Source: an uncultured Desulfovibrio sp. (GTDB lineage: Bacteria > Desulfobacterota > Desulfovibrionia > Desulfovibrionales > Desulfovibrionaceae). Taken from it: 64,000 nucleotides of DNA. Within the stretch, counting starts at the first letter, position 1; each line of letters opens with the position of its first letter. The position numbers were made by a program, and so were the translations under genes. The notes under the pieces are model-generated. The model was not told the DNA's origin. It searched no databases and saw only the letters and a program-made list of their open reading frames with translations. The DNA is taken from contig NZ_CABSIF010000002.1 of NCBI RefSeq assembly GCF_902477725.1, forward strand, positions 1 through 64,000, in the 5' to 3' direction. Shown piece after piece: positions 52,947 through 62,326 of the stretch.

Positions 52947-53677
52947 TTTACTTGAGGCCAAAAGTTAGAGGCGCGCGCCGGGGCGTAGCCAGCCATAAAG
53001 GCATCCATGAGCGTGCCGAAAAACACGCGGTTGCGAGGCTTTATGTGCTGTACTTCAGCGCTGTCTGTGGGGAAAAAGCGCATGGATTCGCGGTTGCCCA
53101 GATAGGTCTTTTTGGCGGCGGGCAGGGTGAGCACATGCGCCCACATGCCGCGCCGGGCGGCAATGGCCTCGTGCTGGAGCTTGCGCAGCCTTTCCTGAAA
53201 ATGGGGATTAAGGTCGTTGTGCGGATACACAAAGGCCGCGCCGTTGCGAATCATTGTGTCGGACAGGGAGTGCCCGTCAGGCAGGATGACATCGGCAACC
53301 ACGCGCCCGTAATGATCCTTGCCCTTGGCATCCACGGCCACAAGGCGCACATCCTTGCCCTGAGCCAGCTTGGTGAGCTGGTCAAAAGCTTCGCGGGCGT
53401 AGTACTGGGGTTTTTGCTTGCCGCGATCCATTTCAGGGGCATCAATGCCCGCAAGGCGCACTGTGCGCCGATCAGTGAGCTTTAATGTATCGCCGTCAAA
53501 ACATTTGGCGACCTTGCCCTGCGGATTGGGCAGAGATTCTGCCGCAGGCGCAGCGCCAGCAACACTTGTCAGTGCCAGCAGGCACAGAAAAATCAGCGCA
53601 AAGGCATGCGCTGTGGTATGATTTTTGCCGCCCGAAAAATTGGGCCAGCGGAAAAGCTGTTGCATGTGGCTCAGCAT
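52943..53677 (-). CDS. Exported thermonuclease-family (SNase) protein
   Basis: About 244 residues. After a hydrophobic export segment (AFALIFLCLLALTSVAGA), the SNase domain spans about residues 55-180: CFDGDTLKL, RLAGIDAPE with the catalytic arginine and calcium-site aspartate, and YGRVVADV with the second arginine. A C-terminal ~60 residues end in a basic/aromatic segment. Cell-surface or periplasmic nuclease is likely. The start is uncertain: 53677 or 53665 both lack a strong ribosome site, while 53773 is unlikely because it would translate the hairpin that follows rpoD. Confidence 0.85.
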   Translation of the reverse strand: MLSHMQQLFRWPNFSGGKNHTTAHAFALIFLCLLALTSVAGAAPAAESLPNPQGKVAKCFDGDTLKLTDRRTVRLAGIDAPEMDRGKQKPQYYAREAFDQLTKLAQGKDVRLVAVDAKGKDHYGRVVADVILPDGHSLSDTMIRNGAAFVYPHNDLNPHFQERLRKLQHEAIAARRGMWAHVLTLPAAKKTYLGNRESMRFFPTDSAEVQHIKPRNRVFFGTLMDAFMAGYAPARASNFWPQVK

Positions 53678-53739
53678 ATAGGTGCGGTGCTCGTCCGTTG
53701 CTGTCAGTGTGGCGGAAGGGTCAATGGGATAATGACCGC

Positions 53740-53771
53740 GCAAGCCCGGCAGATCAACCCGCCGGGCTTGC
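53740..53771 (-). terminator. Hairpin after rpoD
   Basis: GCAAGCCCGGC pairs perfectly with GCCGGGCTTGC across 10 bases, starting 8 bases after the rpoD stop on the minus strand. There is no T-run, so it may be a weak terminator or a 3'-end stabiliser. Confidence 0.55.
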
Positions 53772-53779
53772 ACAATGAA

Positions 53780-55535
<1,756 letters not shown>

Positions 55536-55549
<14 letters not shown>

Positions 55550-57269
55550 GCCCTTTCTCCAAGGTTTCCTTAAGTGCGCGAAGATAATCCAAATCAGCTT
55601 CAAAGTCACCTATGCCTGTATTGGCCCGCATGGCAGCGGACAGGGAGGAGGCCTGAGCTGAGGCATAGTATTGATCTAACGACTGTCGCAAGAATTCCAA
55701 TTCTTTTTCGCCATTGTCGCACGGTGCGGCAGTTGGCCCGCGACACTCACACCAGAAGCTTTTTTCTCGTTCGTCTAAGTGATGAAAAACATCCTCGGGG
55801 CCGTGGGTTTCTATCTTGTCCCAGAGCCGCCTGGCGATTTCAGACCTCAATGCAAGGTCTGCCCCTATTTCCTGCATATCGCGCAGACGGTGGGGATACC
55901 GCACGGCAAACATCATTATTTGTCGGTCGCGTATGTTCTGGCGCGTCCGCGAGGCGGAGCCCCCCTGTCGCTGGCTGTCTTTGCGTTGCCCCCGCGCCCC
56001 GGCAATGCCCTCGCGCAGGTCGGCTTCCGAAAGCTGCAAATGTGCCGCCAGCCGCGAAATGTAGGGGCTGATCAGCTCTGGAATATCCAGCTGGCGCAAA
56101 AAATTGCGCGCCCATTCCACTGTTTCGCGCGGGGCCAGGGCCTTGAGCACATCCACACAAAAGCGCAGACCGTCCGGGGCCTGTGCCTGCAATGCCTCAA
56201 AAGCCTCGGGGCCAGCGCCGCGCAGCAAACTGTCTATGTCTTCACCTTCGGGCATGATCACCACGCTGCACGAAAGGCCGCGTGTGAGCAGCATTTCGCA
56301 CGAGCGCAAGGCTGCCTTGCGTCCGGCGCGGTCGCCGTCAAACAGCAGGGTCATTTGCGATGCAAAGCCCGAAAGGCGTTTTATCTGTTCAGGCGTCAGG
56401 GCCGTACCCAGCACGCCAACGGCATTGTCGTAGCCGAACTGGTGCAGGGTGAGCACGTCCATGTAGCCTTCTGTCAACATGGCGCGACCCTTGGTCACGA
56501 TGCCGCGCCGCGCCTGCGCCAGCCCGTAAAGGTGCTCGCCCTTCTTGTAGAGGGGCGTGTCGGCGCTGTTGATGTATTTGGCTTCTTCCTCATCGGCGAT
56601 AATGCGCCCGCCAAAAGCGATTATCTGGTTGGAAAGGCTCTTGATAGGGAAAATAAGCCGCCCACGAAACCTGTCGTAGGGTCGCCCGCTGTTCGCCTGC
56701 CCTACAAGGCCGGCCTCTGCGGCCATGCGCATGTCAAAGCCCGCACGGCGCAGGGCATCAGCCAGCGACTGCCATTCGCGTCTGGCCCAACCAAGGCCAA
56801 AGCGCTGCACTATCTCATCGCTCAAATCGCGTTTTTCTATATACCGCCTGCACTCTTCTGCCTCGGGGCTTTGCAGGGCCGAGGCAAAATGGCCTGCCGC
56901 AAGCTCGTACATGCGCAGCATCTGCTGCCGCGCCGAGCGCTGCTTGCGTTCCTGCCCATCCCGCTGGGGATCGCGCGGGCCGCGGTCAATGGTAATGCCA
57001 GCTTCCGCCGCCAGCTGTTCAAGCGTTTCCTTAAACTCCAGCCCGTTGATGCGGCTGTAAAAATCAAAGATATCGCCCGAGGCGTGGCAGCCGAAACAGT
57101 AAAAAAGCCCCTGATCTTCGTTGACGGAAAAGGACGGCTTGGTTTCCTGGTGGAATGGGCAGGGTGCCACCCAGCGCGGCCCGTTGCGCTTGAGCTCAAC
57201 ATAACGGCGCACCACGTCAACGATATTCAGGCGCTCTTTAATGGCGCGGATTGCGTCCTTGGACTGCAT
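55536..57269 (-). CDS. dnaG: DNA primase
   Basis: A 577-residue primase that lays RNA primers for DNA replication. The zinc-binding domain has CPFHQETKPSFSV and FYCFGCHASGD (residues about 37-64). The TOPRIM domain shows AMLTEGYMDVLTL and LLFDGDRAGRKAA. The C-terminal ~150 residues form the helicase-binding region. It lies 17 bases downstream of mutS2 and overlaps rpoD, following the usual order of replication, transcription and translation genes in this cluster. Confidence 0.97.
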
Positions 57270-57286
57270 GGGTCACACGCCCGTAA

Positions 57287-59686
57287 TTAGCGAAAGGTTA
57301 CTATGGTCATGCCGTCGCCGCCCCGGTCTTCCGGCGCAAGGACAAACTGCCCCACAGCCGGGAAACTTCGCAAAAAATCATGCACCTGACGGCGCAGCGC
57401 GCCCGTACCTCTGCCGTGTACCACTTCCACCTCTGAAAATCCTGCCAGCAAGGCCTTGTCCATAAAGCGCTCCAGCTCGGCCAGCGCCACATCCGCTCGC
57501 ATGCCGCGCATATCAAGGCGCAGGGATGCGGCCTCGTCACTGGCGGATGTGCGGCCCACAACGCCCCTGAGGGCGCTTTTAGCCGGGCTTTGCGCTGTTT
57601 GACCCGGCACGCGCAGGGCCTTCATTTCTGCCCAGAGGTTCACTCCGTTCATTTCCAGCCGCACCCGCCCGCGCCGTTCGTCCACATCTGTGATGACGCC
57701 GCGCTTGTTGAATACGGTGTGCAGCACCTCCTGCCCGGTTGCAAAACTCTGGGGCTGGGGCAGCACTGATGCGCCTTCCGCAGTTTCATCCTGCGCGGGA
57801 GCCAGCGAGGCCCGCAGACGCGACATTTCCTTGAGCGCCTGCTTGTGGGTGGCGCGGCCTTCTTTCCAGGCGCGCATGAGGTCGCCAGCCTGGGCGCGAA
57901 CCTCGTCGTGCAGGCGCACTCGCTCCTTCTCAAGCTTTTCGCGCAGATCCTGCGTCTGACGGCGGGTTTTATCCTGCTCGCGCTTGAGTTCCGCCAGCTC
58001 TTCTTCCCGCTTTGCGGCCAGATCATTGAGCCTGCCAAGCAGGGCCGTGGCGTCCTGCCCGTCCTGCAAAAGGTAATGCTCTGCCCGGCGCACAATGCTT
58101 TCGGCAAGGCCGTGCTCGCGCGCCACATCCAGCGCCTGACTGGCCCCGACCTGGTCGTAAGCAAGCCGGAACAAAGGTTTTTTGCTTTGGGGATCAAAGA
58201 GCATGGAGGCCGCCCGTGCTCCTTCGCGCGTGAGAGCGTAGCTTTTGAGCGCGGGGAAATGCGTTGCCGACAGAACAAAGGTATGTTTGTCCAGCAATTC
58301 GTCAAGTACGGCTTGCGCAAGGGCAGCGCCCTGGGCGGGGTCTGTGCCTGCGCCAAATTCGTCAAGCAGCACAAGGCTGCAGGCGTCAAGGTGCTTCCAG
58401 GCCTTGGCAAGGTGCTCGATCTGGGCGGTAAATGTGGAAACATTGTCCGCAAGGCTCTGTTCGTCGCCGATAAAGGCATCCAGCCTGCTGAACCAGGGCA
58501 GGTGCGAACCCGCGCCCACGGGTACGGGCAGACCGCTCAGAGTCATGGCAGCAATGAGGCCAAGCGTTTTGAGGCATACGGTTTTGCCGCCCGCGTTGCC
58601 GCCGGTGATGACCAGAGCGCGCTCACCGGGGCGCAGCACGATATCCAGAGGCCGCACCTTGCTGTGGGCAGCGGCGGCAGCCTTGGAGCCGTCCTTGCCG
58701 GATTCTGCCACGCGGTTGAGCATGAGCAGGGGGTGGCGGGCATCAAGAAGCTGAATGCCCTCCGCCACGGGGGTGAGGGGTAGCGGGCGGCCGTCAAAAA
58801 GAGCGGCAAGCCTGCGCTTGGCCTGCAAAACGTCAAGGTGGGCCAGCAGCTCAAGGGCCGCGCGCGCGCCGGGAAGTTCCGCTTCAAGCAGGCTGCGCAG
58901 ATAGACCAGAACCTTGCGTTCTTCTTCGCGTTCTTCGCGCTTCAGTTCCTGCAGGCGGTTGTTGATCTCAACCAGAAACATGGGCTCAAAGTAGCAGGTC
59001 TCGCCCGTTTGCGACCAGTCGTGGATGATGCCCTGCATGCGGCCCTTGAAGTTGGCCTTGAGGGGCAGCACGTAACGGTCGGACGAGAGGGTCATGAACT
59101 CGTCTTGCAGGTATGCCAGCATGTTGTATTGCTGGGCAAAGTCCTTGACCTTGCGCATGCAGCTCTGGTGCAGGCGGCGCAGTTCGCCGCGCAGGCGGTA
59201 CAGCTCCGGTGAGCTTTCATCGCGCAGCAGGCCGTCGTCAGAAATGCAGCGCAAAAGCGCGGCAGTGAGCTGAACCGGCAGAGGAGAGCCATCGGCCATG
59301 GCCAGCAGGTGCGGCCAGCGGGTGGCGGCTTCAGGCTGGGCAATGGAAGCGTGGGCGTCTCTGGCAAGGCGCAGCACCTCGCGCAAGGCCCAGAAGGCAT
59401 CCACATCGGGCTGAAAAGTTTGGGCGCGGTTGGTGGCCGCAGCGCGCAGCATGCTGCTGACATCTGGGAAGGAGCAGACGCAGAAAACCGCGCCGCCCGC
59501 GGCAGGACGGCTGGCCCAGTCGGCGGCTTCCTCATAGATGCGTGCCGCCAGCGTTACAGCCTCTGCATCGTCAAGGGGGGCAATGGCCCTGGCGCGTTCC
59601 CGGCCAACGCCGGAAAGGCACAATTCCGAAAGGTGGTCTGCAATGCGGTGAAATTCAAGGGCGTTGAGCGTGCGGGCGTGAATCAT
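57287..59686 (-). CDS. mutS2: MutS2 ATPase/endonuclease
   Basis: A 799-residue MutS-family protein thought to suppress recombination and, in some species, to rescue collided ribosomes. It lacks the mismatch-reading N-terminal domain. The core helices lead to Walker A GGNAGGKTVCLKTLG and Walker B SLVLLDEFGAGTDP; a long coiled segment rich in Arg/Glu/Lys (EELAELKREQDKTRRQ) follows, then a C-terminal Smr domain (LDMRGMRADVALAEL, VEVVHGRGTGALRR). It is placed between a yqeY-like gene and dnaG. The ribosome site is weak (AAGG 11 bases upstream). Confidence 0.95.
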   Translation of the reverse strand: MIHARTLNALEFHRIADHLSELCLSGVGRERARAIAPLDDAEAVTLAARIYEEAADWASRPAAGGAVFCVCSFPDVSSMLRAAATNRAQTFQPDVDAFWALREVLRLARDAHASIAQPEAATRWPHLLAMADGSPLPVQLTAALLRCISDDGLLRDESSPELYRLRGELRRLHQSCMRKVKDFAQQYNMLAYLQDEFMTLSSDRYVLPLKANFKGRMQGIIHDWSQTGETCYFEPMFLVEINNRLQELKREEREEERKVLVYLRSLLEAELPGARAALELLAHLDVLQAKRRLAALFDGRPLPLTPVAEGIQLLDARHPLLMLNRVAESGKDGSKAAAAAHSKVRPLDIVLRPGERALVITGGNAGGKTVCLKTLGLIAAMTLSGLPVPVGAGSHLPWFSRLDAFIGDEQSLADNVSTFTAQIEHLAKAWKHLDACSLVLLDEFGAGTDPAQGAALAQAVLDELLDKHTFVLSATHFPALKSYALTREGARAASMLFDPQSKKPLFRLAYDQVGASQALDVAREHGLAESIVRRAEHYLLQDGQDATALLGRLNDLAAKREEELAELKREQDKTRRQTQDLREKLEKERVRLHDEVRAQAGDLMRAWKEGRATHKQALKEMSRLRASLAPAQDETAEGASVLPQPQSFATGQEVLHTVFNKRGVITDVDERRGRVRLEMNGVNLWAEMKALRVPGQTAQSPAKSALRGVVGRTSASDEAASLRLDMRGMRADVALAELERFMDKALLAGFSEVEVVHGRGTGALRRQVHDFLRSFPAVGQFVLAPEDRGGDGMTIVTFR

Positions 59687-59969
59687 GCGTGAACTGCCTT
59701 AAAGCATTGGGTTTGCGCGCAAATAACGGCGCTTGCCCGTGGTGCGGAAAAAACATCGTGAGCCGTCGTGCAGCATGCCCTTGCGCAGCAGCAAAGTTAC
59801 CCGGCAAACGCAGCTGTAGCTGCGGCGCTTTCGGGCAGCCGCCCAAGGGGCGAAAGTGAGCTGCTCAAGGCTGTTTGCTCCAAAACGAGGCGACTCCCGC
59901 GAGATTGCATGCCAACTCAAAACGGGACACTGAAACGGGGGTTTTCCCCAGGTGGAAATGCGCCTGAAG

Positions 59970-60437
59970 CTACGGCTGGAGGCGTTTTTTGACGGCTTCC
60001 GAAAGAGCCTTGCCGTCTACACGGCCTTTGTGCCCCGCCATGATGGCAGAAATGACCTTGCCCATATCCTTGGGGGAAGTTGCGCCCACTTCGGCCACGG
60101 TGGCGTCAATAAGGGCCGCAAGTTCTTCTGCCGAGAGGGGTTTGGGCAGGTATTCCTTGAGAATGACAAGCTCCGCAGCTTCCTTGTCGGCCAGATCAGT
60201 GCGGTTTGCTGCCGTGAACTGGTCGATGGAATCCTGCCGCTGCTTGCCTTCCTTGATGATGATATCAAGCATTTCTTCGTCGGCAAGGCTGCCGCCGGGG
60301 CGCTTGAGTTCCACCATGCGATTTTTTACCGCCGTCTTGAGAAGGCGCAGCACGGTAAGGCGCACACTGTCCTTGGCTTTGTAGGCTTTGATGTAGTCAA
60401 TGTCGATCTGCTCAAAAAGCGTGGTGGTGACAGTCAT
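59970..60437 (-). CDS. GatB/YqeY-domain protein
   Basis: A 155-residue helical protein of the YqeY family, related to the tail domain of GatB that touches tRNA in amidotransferases. LRLLKTAVKN, FTAANRTDLADKEAAEL and ATSPKDMGKVISAIMAGHKG are typical. The function is not settled. The start at 60437 gives a normal family N-terminus, but its leader is a C/A-rich run without any Shine-Dalgarno. Genes of this family often neighbour rpsU, as here. About 280 bases without a gene separate it from mutS2. Confidence 0.93.
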   Translation of the reverse strand: MTVTTTLFEQIDIDYIKAYKAKDSVRLTVLRLLKTAVKNRMVELKRPGGSLADEEMLDIIIKEGKQRQDSIDQFTAANRTDLADKEAAELVILKEYLPKPLSAEELAALIDATVAEVGATSPKDMGKVISAIMAGHKGRVDGKALSEAVKKRLQP

Positions 60438-60478
60438 GGCGGTGGTGGTGGGGTGGAGGGTGGAGAAAAGCAGAAAAC

Positions 60479-60503
60479 GCGGGAAGCCCGAGGGGCCTCC
60501 CGC
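60479..60503 (-). terminator. Terminator or attenuator between rpsU and yqeY
   Basis: GCGGGAAGCCC pairs with GGGCCTCCCGC (10 of 11) around 3 bases; the minus strand continues GTTTTCTGCTTTT. It may end most rpsU transcripts and allow partial read-through into the rest of the cluster. Confidence 0.65.
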
Positions 60504-60596
60504 ATAACTGGCCGAATGAACGGAGCGATGGCTTTGCATCGCCCGGCCTGCCGCTTGTCGGGCAATGCCCTGCAAAGCGGCGCAAGGCATTGCTGC

Positions 60597-60800
60597 CTAG
60601 GCCATGTTCATCTTCCTGATTTTTTTCAACAGCCGCTTCCGGGCGGCGGCCTTCTTCTTTTTACGCATAACGCTGGGCTTTTCGTAGTGCTGGCGTTTCT
60701 TCATTTCAGAAAGAACGCCCGCCTTTTCTACCTGCTTCTTAAAGCGGCGCAGTGCGATGTCGAAGTTATAGTCGTCGTCGTTAAGAAAAACTCCGGGCAA
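60597..60800 (-). CDS. rpsU: 30S ribosomal protein S21
   Basis: A 67-residue basic protein of the small subunit. NFDIALRRFKKQVEKAGVL and KKRQHYEKPSVMRKKKK match S21. I start at the TTG at 60800: a near-perfect anti-16S match (AAGGGGGTGAT) ends 4 bases before it, while the in-frame GTG at 60809 overlaps that site and so cannot use it. It heads the macromolecular-synthesis cluster; a hairpin with GGCAATGCC-type arms lies just beyond its stop. Confidence 0.92.
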   Translation of the reverse strand: MPGVFLNDDDYNFDIALRRFKKQVEKAGVLSEMKKRQHYEKPSVMRKKKKAAARKRLLKKIRKMNMA

Positions 60801-61078
60801 GAAAATCACCCCCTTCGGCGGTGGGGCACAGCTCTAGACCGTGGCCCGCAAAATATGAACTGCCCTTGTAGCCCGCACTTTAGAAAAAGGCAAGCCTCAA
60901 GTGCGGGAAAATGAATATTTTCCGCAAAAGGTAGGCAGCTTTTCAAATTGCTGATTCCCGGCGGCAAGGCAAAGAAGTATCTTGCACGGTGCATCGGGTG
61001 CATCGCTGGCGAGGTCGTTCTTTGCCTTGCCGCTGGGCAACAGCATTCGGCAACAGCCTTGCGGCTGCTGGCGTAAAT
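60801..61078. other. rpsU leader and promoter region
   Basis: About 280 bases without a gene between the HU terminator and rpsU. It must hold the promoter of the rpsU cluster. The ribosome site is at 60805-60815, and a structured element at 60872-60907 is listed separately. No clear -35/-10 pair is seen. Confidence 0.45.
60872..60907 (-). promoter_or_regulatory. Hairpin in the rpsU leader
   Basis: CCCGCACTT and AAGTGCGGG form a perfect 9-bp stem enclosing a second small stem (AGGC/GCCT). It lies 72-107 bases upstream of the start and could control S21 synthesis or be part of the promoter region. Confidence 0.35.
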
Positions 61079-61109
61079 CAAAAAGCCGCTATGCCAGGGC
61101 ATAACGGCT
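61079..61109 (-). terminator. Intrinsic terminator of the HU gene
   Basis: AGCCG and TATGCC pair with GGCATA and CGGCT; on the minus strand T5 follows. It begins 6 bases beyond the HU stop. Confidence 0.8.
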
Positions 61110-61114
61110 CAAGC

Positions 61115-61387
61115 TTAATTCAGGGAGTCCTTGAGCATTTTGCCGGGACGGAATTTGAGAATTTTGCAGGCGGGAATGGTCAGCGTATCGCCGGTGCGCG
61201 GGTTGCGCCCCTGGCGAGCCTTGCGGGTTTCTACCGCAAAGGTGCCAAAACCCGTGAGGGTCAGTTTGGACTCTTTTACAAGAGCGTCTTCCACAGAAGC
61301 AAGAAAAGCATTGAGGGCACGCTCGGCGGCAGCCTTGGTCAGGTTTGCCTTGGCGGCGATTTTTTCAACCAGATCAGCTTTAGTCAT
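61115..61387 (-). CDS. hup: HU-family DNA-binding protein
   Basis: A 90-residue nucleoid protein. TKADLVEKIAAKANLTKAAA forms the dimer helices; GFGTFAVETRKARQGRNPRTG is the DNA-binding arm with the proline that wedges into DNA; ILKFRPGKMLKDSLN ends the fold. I start at 61387, where AGGAGG lies 8 bases upstream. A single gene with its own terminator. Confidence 0.95.
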   Translation of the reverse strand: MTKADLVEKIAAKANLTKAAAERALNAFLASVEDALVKESKLTLTGFGTFAVETRKARQGRNPRTGDTLTIPACKILKFRPGKMLKDSLN

Positions 61388-61498
61388 CAGCACATCCTCC
61401 TGAAAATTCCCCGGCTTGAGTTGTTCTGCCAGCAAGCTTAGGCGGCAAATGCCGCCAAGCGTTACGTTTTAAAAGACAGTGCGTAAACTCAAAACTTT

Positions 61499-62320
61499 TT
61501 ATGCATTATTGTCAAGCTGCTCGGCCCAAAAAGCGGCAAGAGCCTGAAAATCTTTGTTGGCAAGGGCTTCTGGGCGCAAGCTTGGGTCGATGCCTGTCTT
61601 TTCCAGCGCAGCCTCAAGCCCCGGCTGACCGCTACGTCTGAAAACGCCGCCAAGCTGTTTGCGGCGCTGCTGGAAGCACACGCGCAAGAGCCGAGCCAGA
61701 ATCTCGGGGTGGGCTGGCCTGTGTTCCGGCGGCAGAGGGTCAAAAGAGAGCACGGCAGAATCCACCTTGGGCGGCGGGCTGAAAGCCCCCGGCCCTACAA
61801 TAAATTCCATGCGCGGGCGGGCGTAGCTTTGTACCCAGACCGAAAGCGCGCCATAGTGATTGGTGTTGGGCTGGGCCGCCAGCCGCTGGCCCACCTCTTT
61901 TTGTACCATGAAGGCCGCGCGCTGCCAGCCCGTTGCGCGCGAAACAATGTCCCATATGAGGGGGGAGGCCACGTTGTAGGGCAGATTGCCTATGACCTTC
62001 CACGGTTTCTCGGGCGTGATGCGCCGCCAGTCAAAGCGCAGGGCATCGGTCAGCACCGCCTGGGTGCGGGCCTCGCCAAAACGCTGGCGCTCAGCCGCCC
62101 AGTGACGGTCTTTTTCAAGCAGCAGCAGGCGGGCGTGGGGCTGCTCCTCGATGGCGCGGGTGAGCGCGCCGGGGCCGGGGCCGATCTCAATCACCATGTC
62201 TTCGGGCTTGGGCAGCAGCAGCATGGCAATGCGGCGGCAGATGTCCTCGCGCTTCAAAAAGTGCTGGCCGAGGCTTTTTTTTGCGCGGGGCTGGCCGTGT
62301 GTGGATTCTTGGTGCTGCAT
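61499..62320 (-). CDS. rsmA: 16S rRNA dimethyladenosine transferase
   Basis: A 273-residue enzyme (KsgA) that dimethylates two adjacent adenines near the 3' end of 16S rRNA during 30S maturation. SLGQHFLKREDICRRIA opens the fold, VIEIGPGPGALTRAI is SAM motif I, NLPYNVASPLIW is the catalytic NLPY motif. Its ribosome site GAGGA overlaps the stop of the EF-G-like gene, 6 bases upstream, so the two are coupled in translation factors/ribosome maintenance. Confidence 0.96.
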   Translation of the reverse strand: MQHQESTHGQPRAKKSLGQHFLKREDICRRIAMLLLPKPEDMVIEIGPGPGALTRAIEEQPHARLLLLEKDRHWAAERQRFGEARTQAVLTDALRFDWRRITPEKPWKVIGNLPYNVASPLIWDIVSRATGWQRAAFMVQKEVGQRLAAQPNTNHYGALSVWVQSYARPRMEFIVGPGAFSPPPKVDSAVLSFDPLPPEHRPAHPEILARLLRVCFQQRRKQLGGVFRRSGQPGLEAALEKTGIDPSLRPEALANKDFQALAAFWAEQLDNNA

Positions 62321-62326
62321 GGTTCC

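Noticed and set aside
53678..53773. Extended N-terminus of the SNase protein from 53773
   Set aside because: It would translate both arms of the hairpin that follows rpoD and would bury the signal peptide behind about 55 residues.
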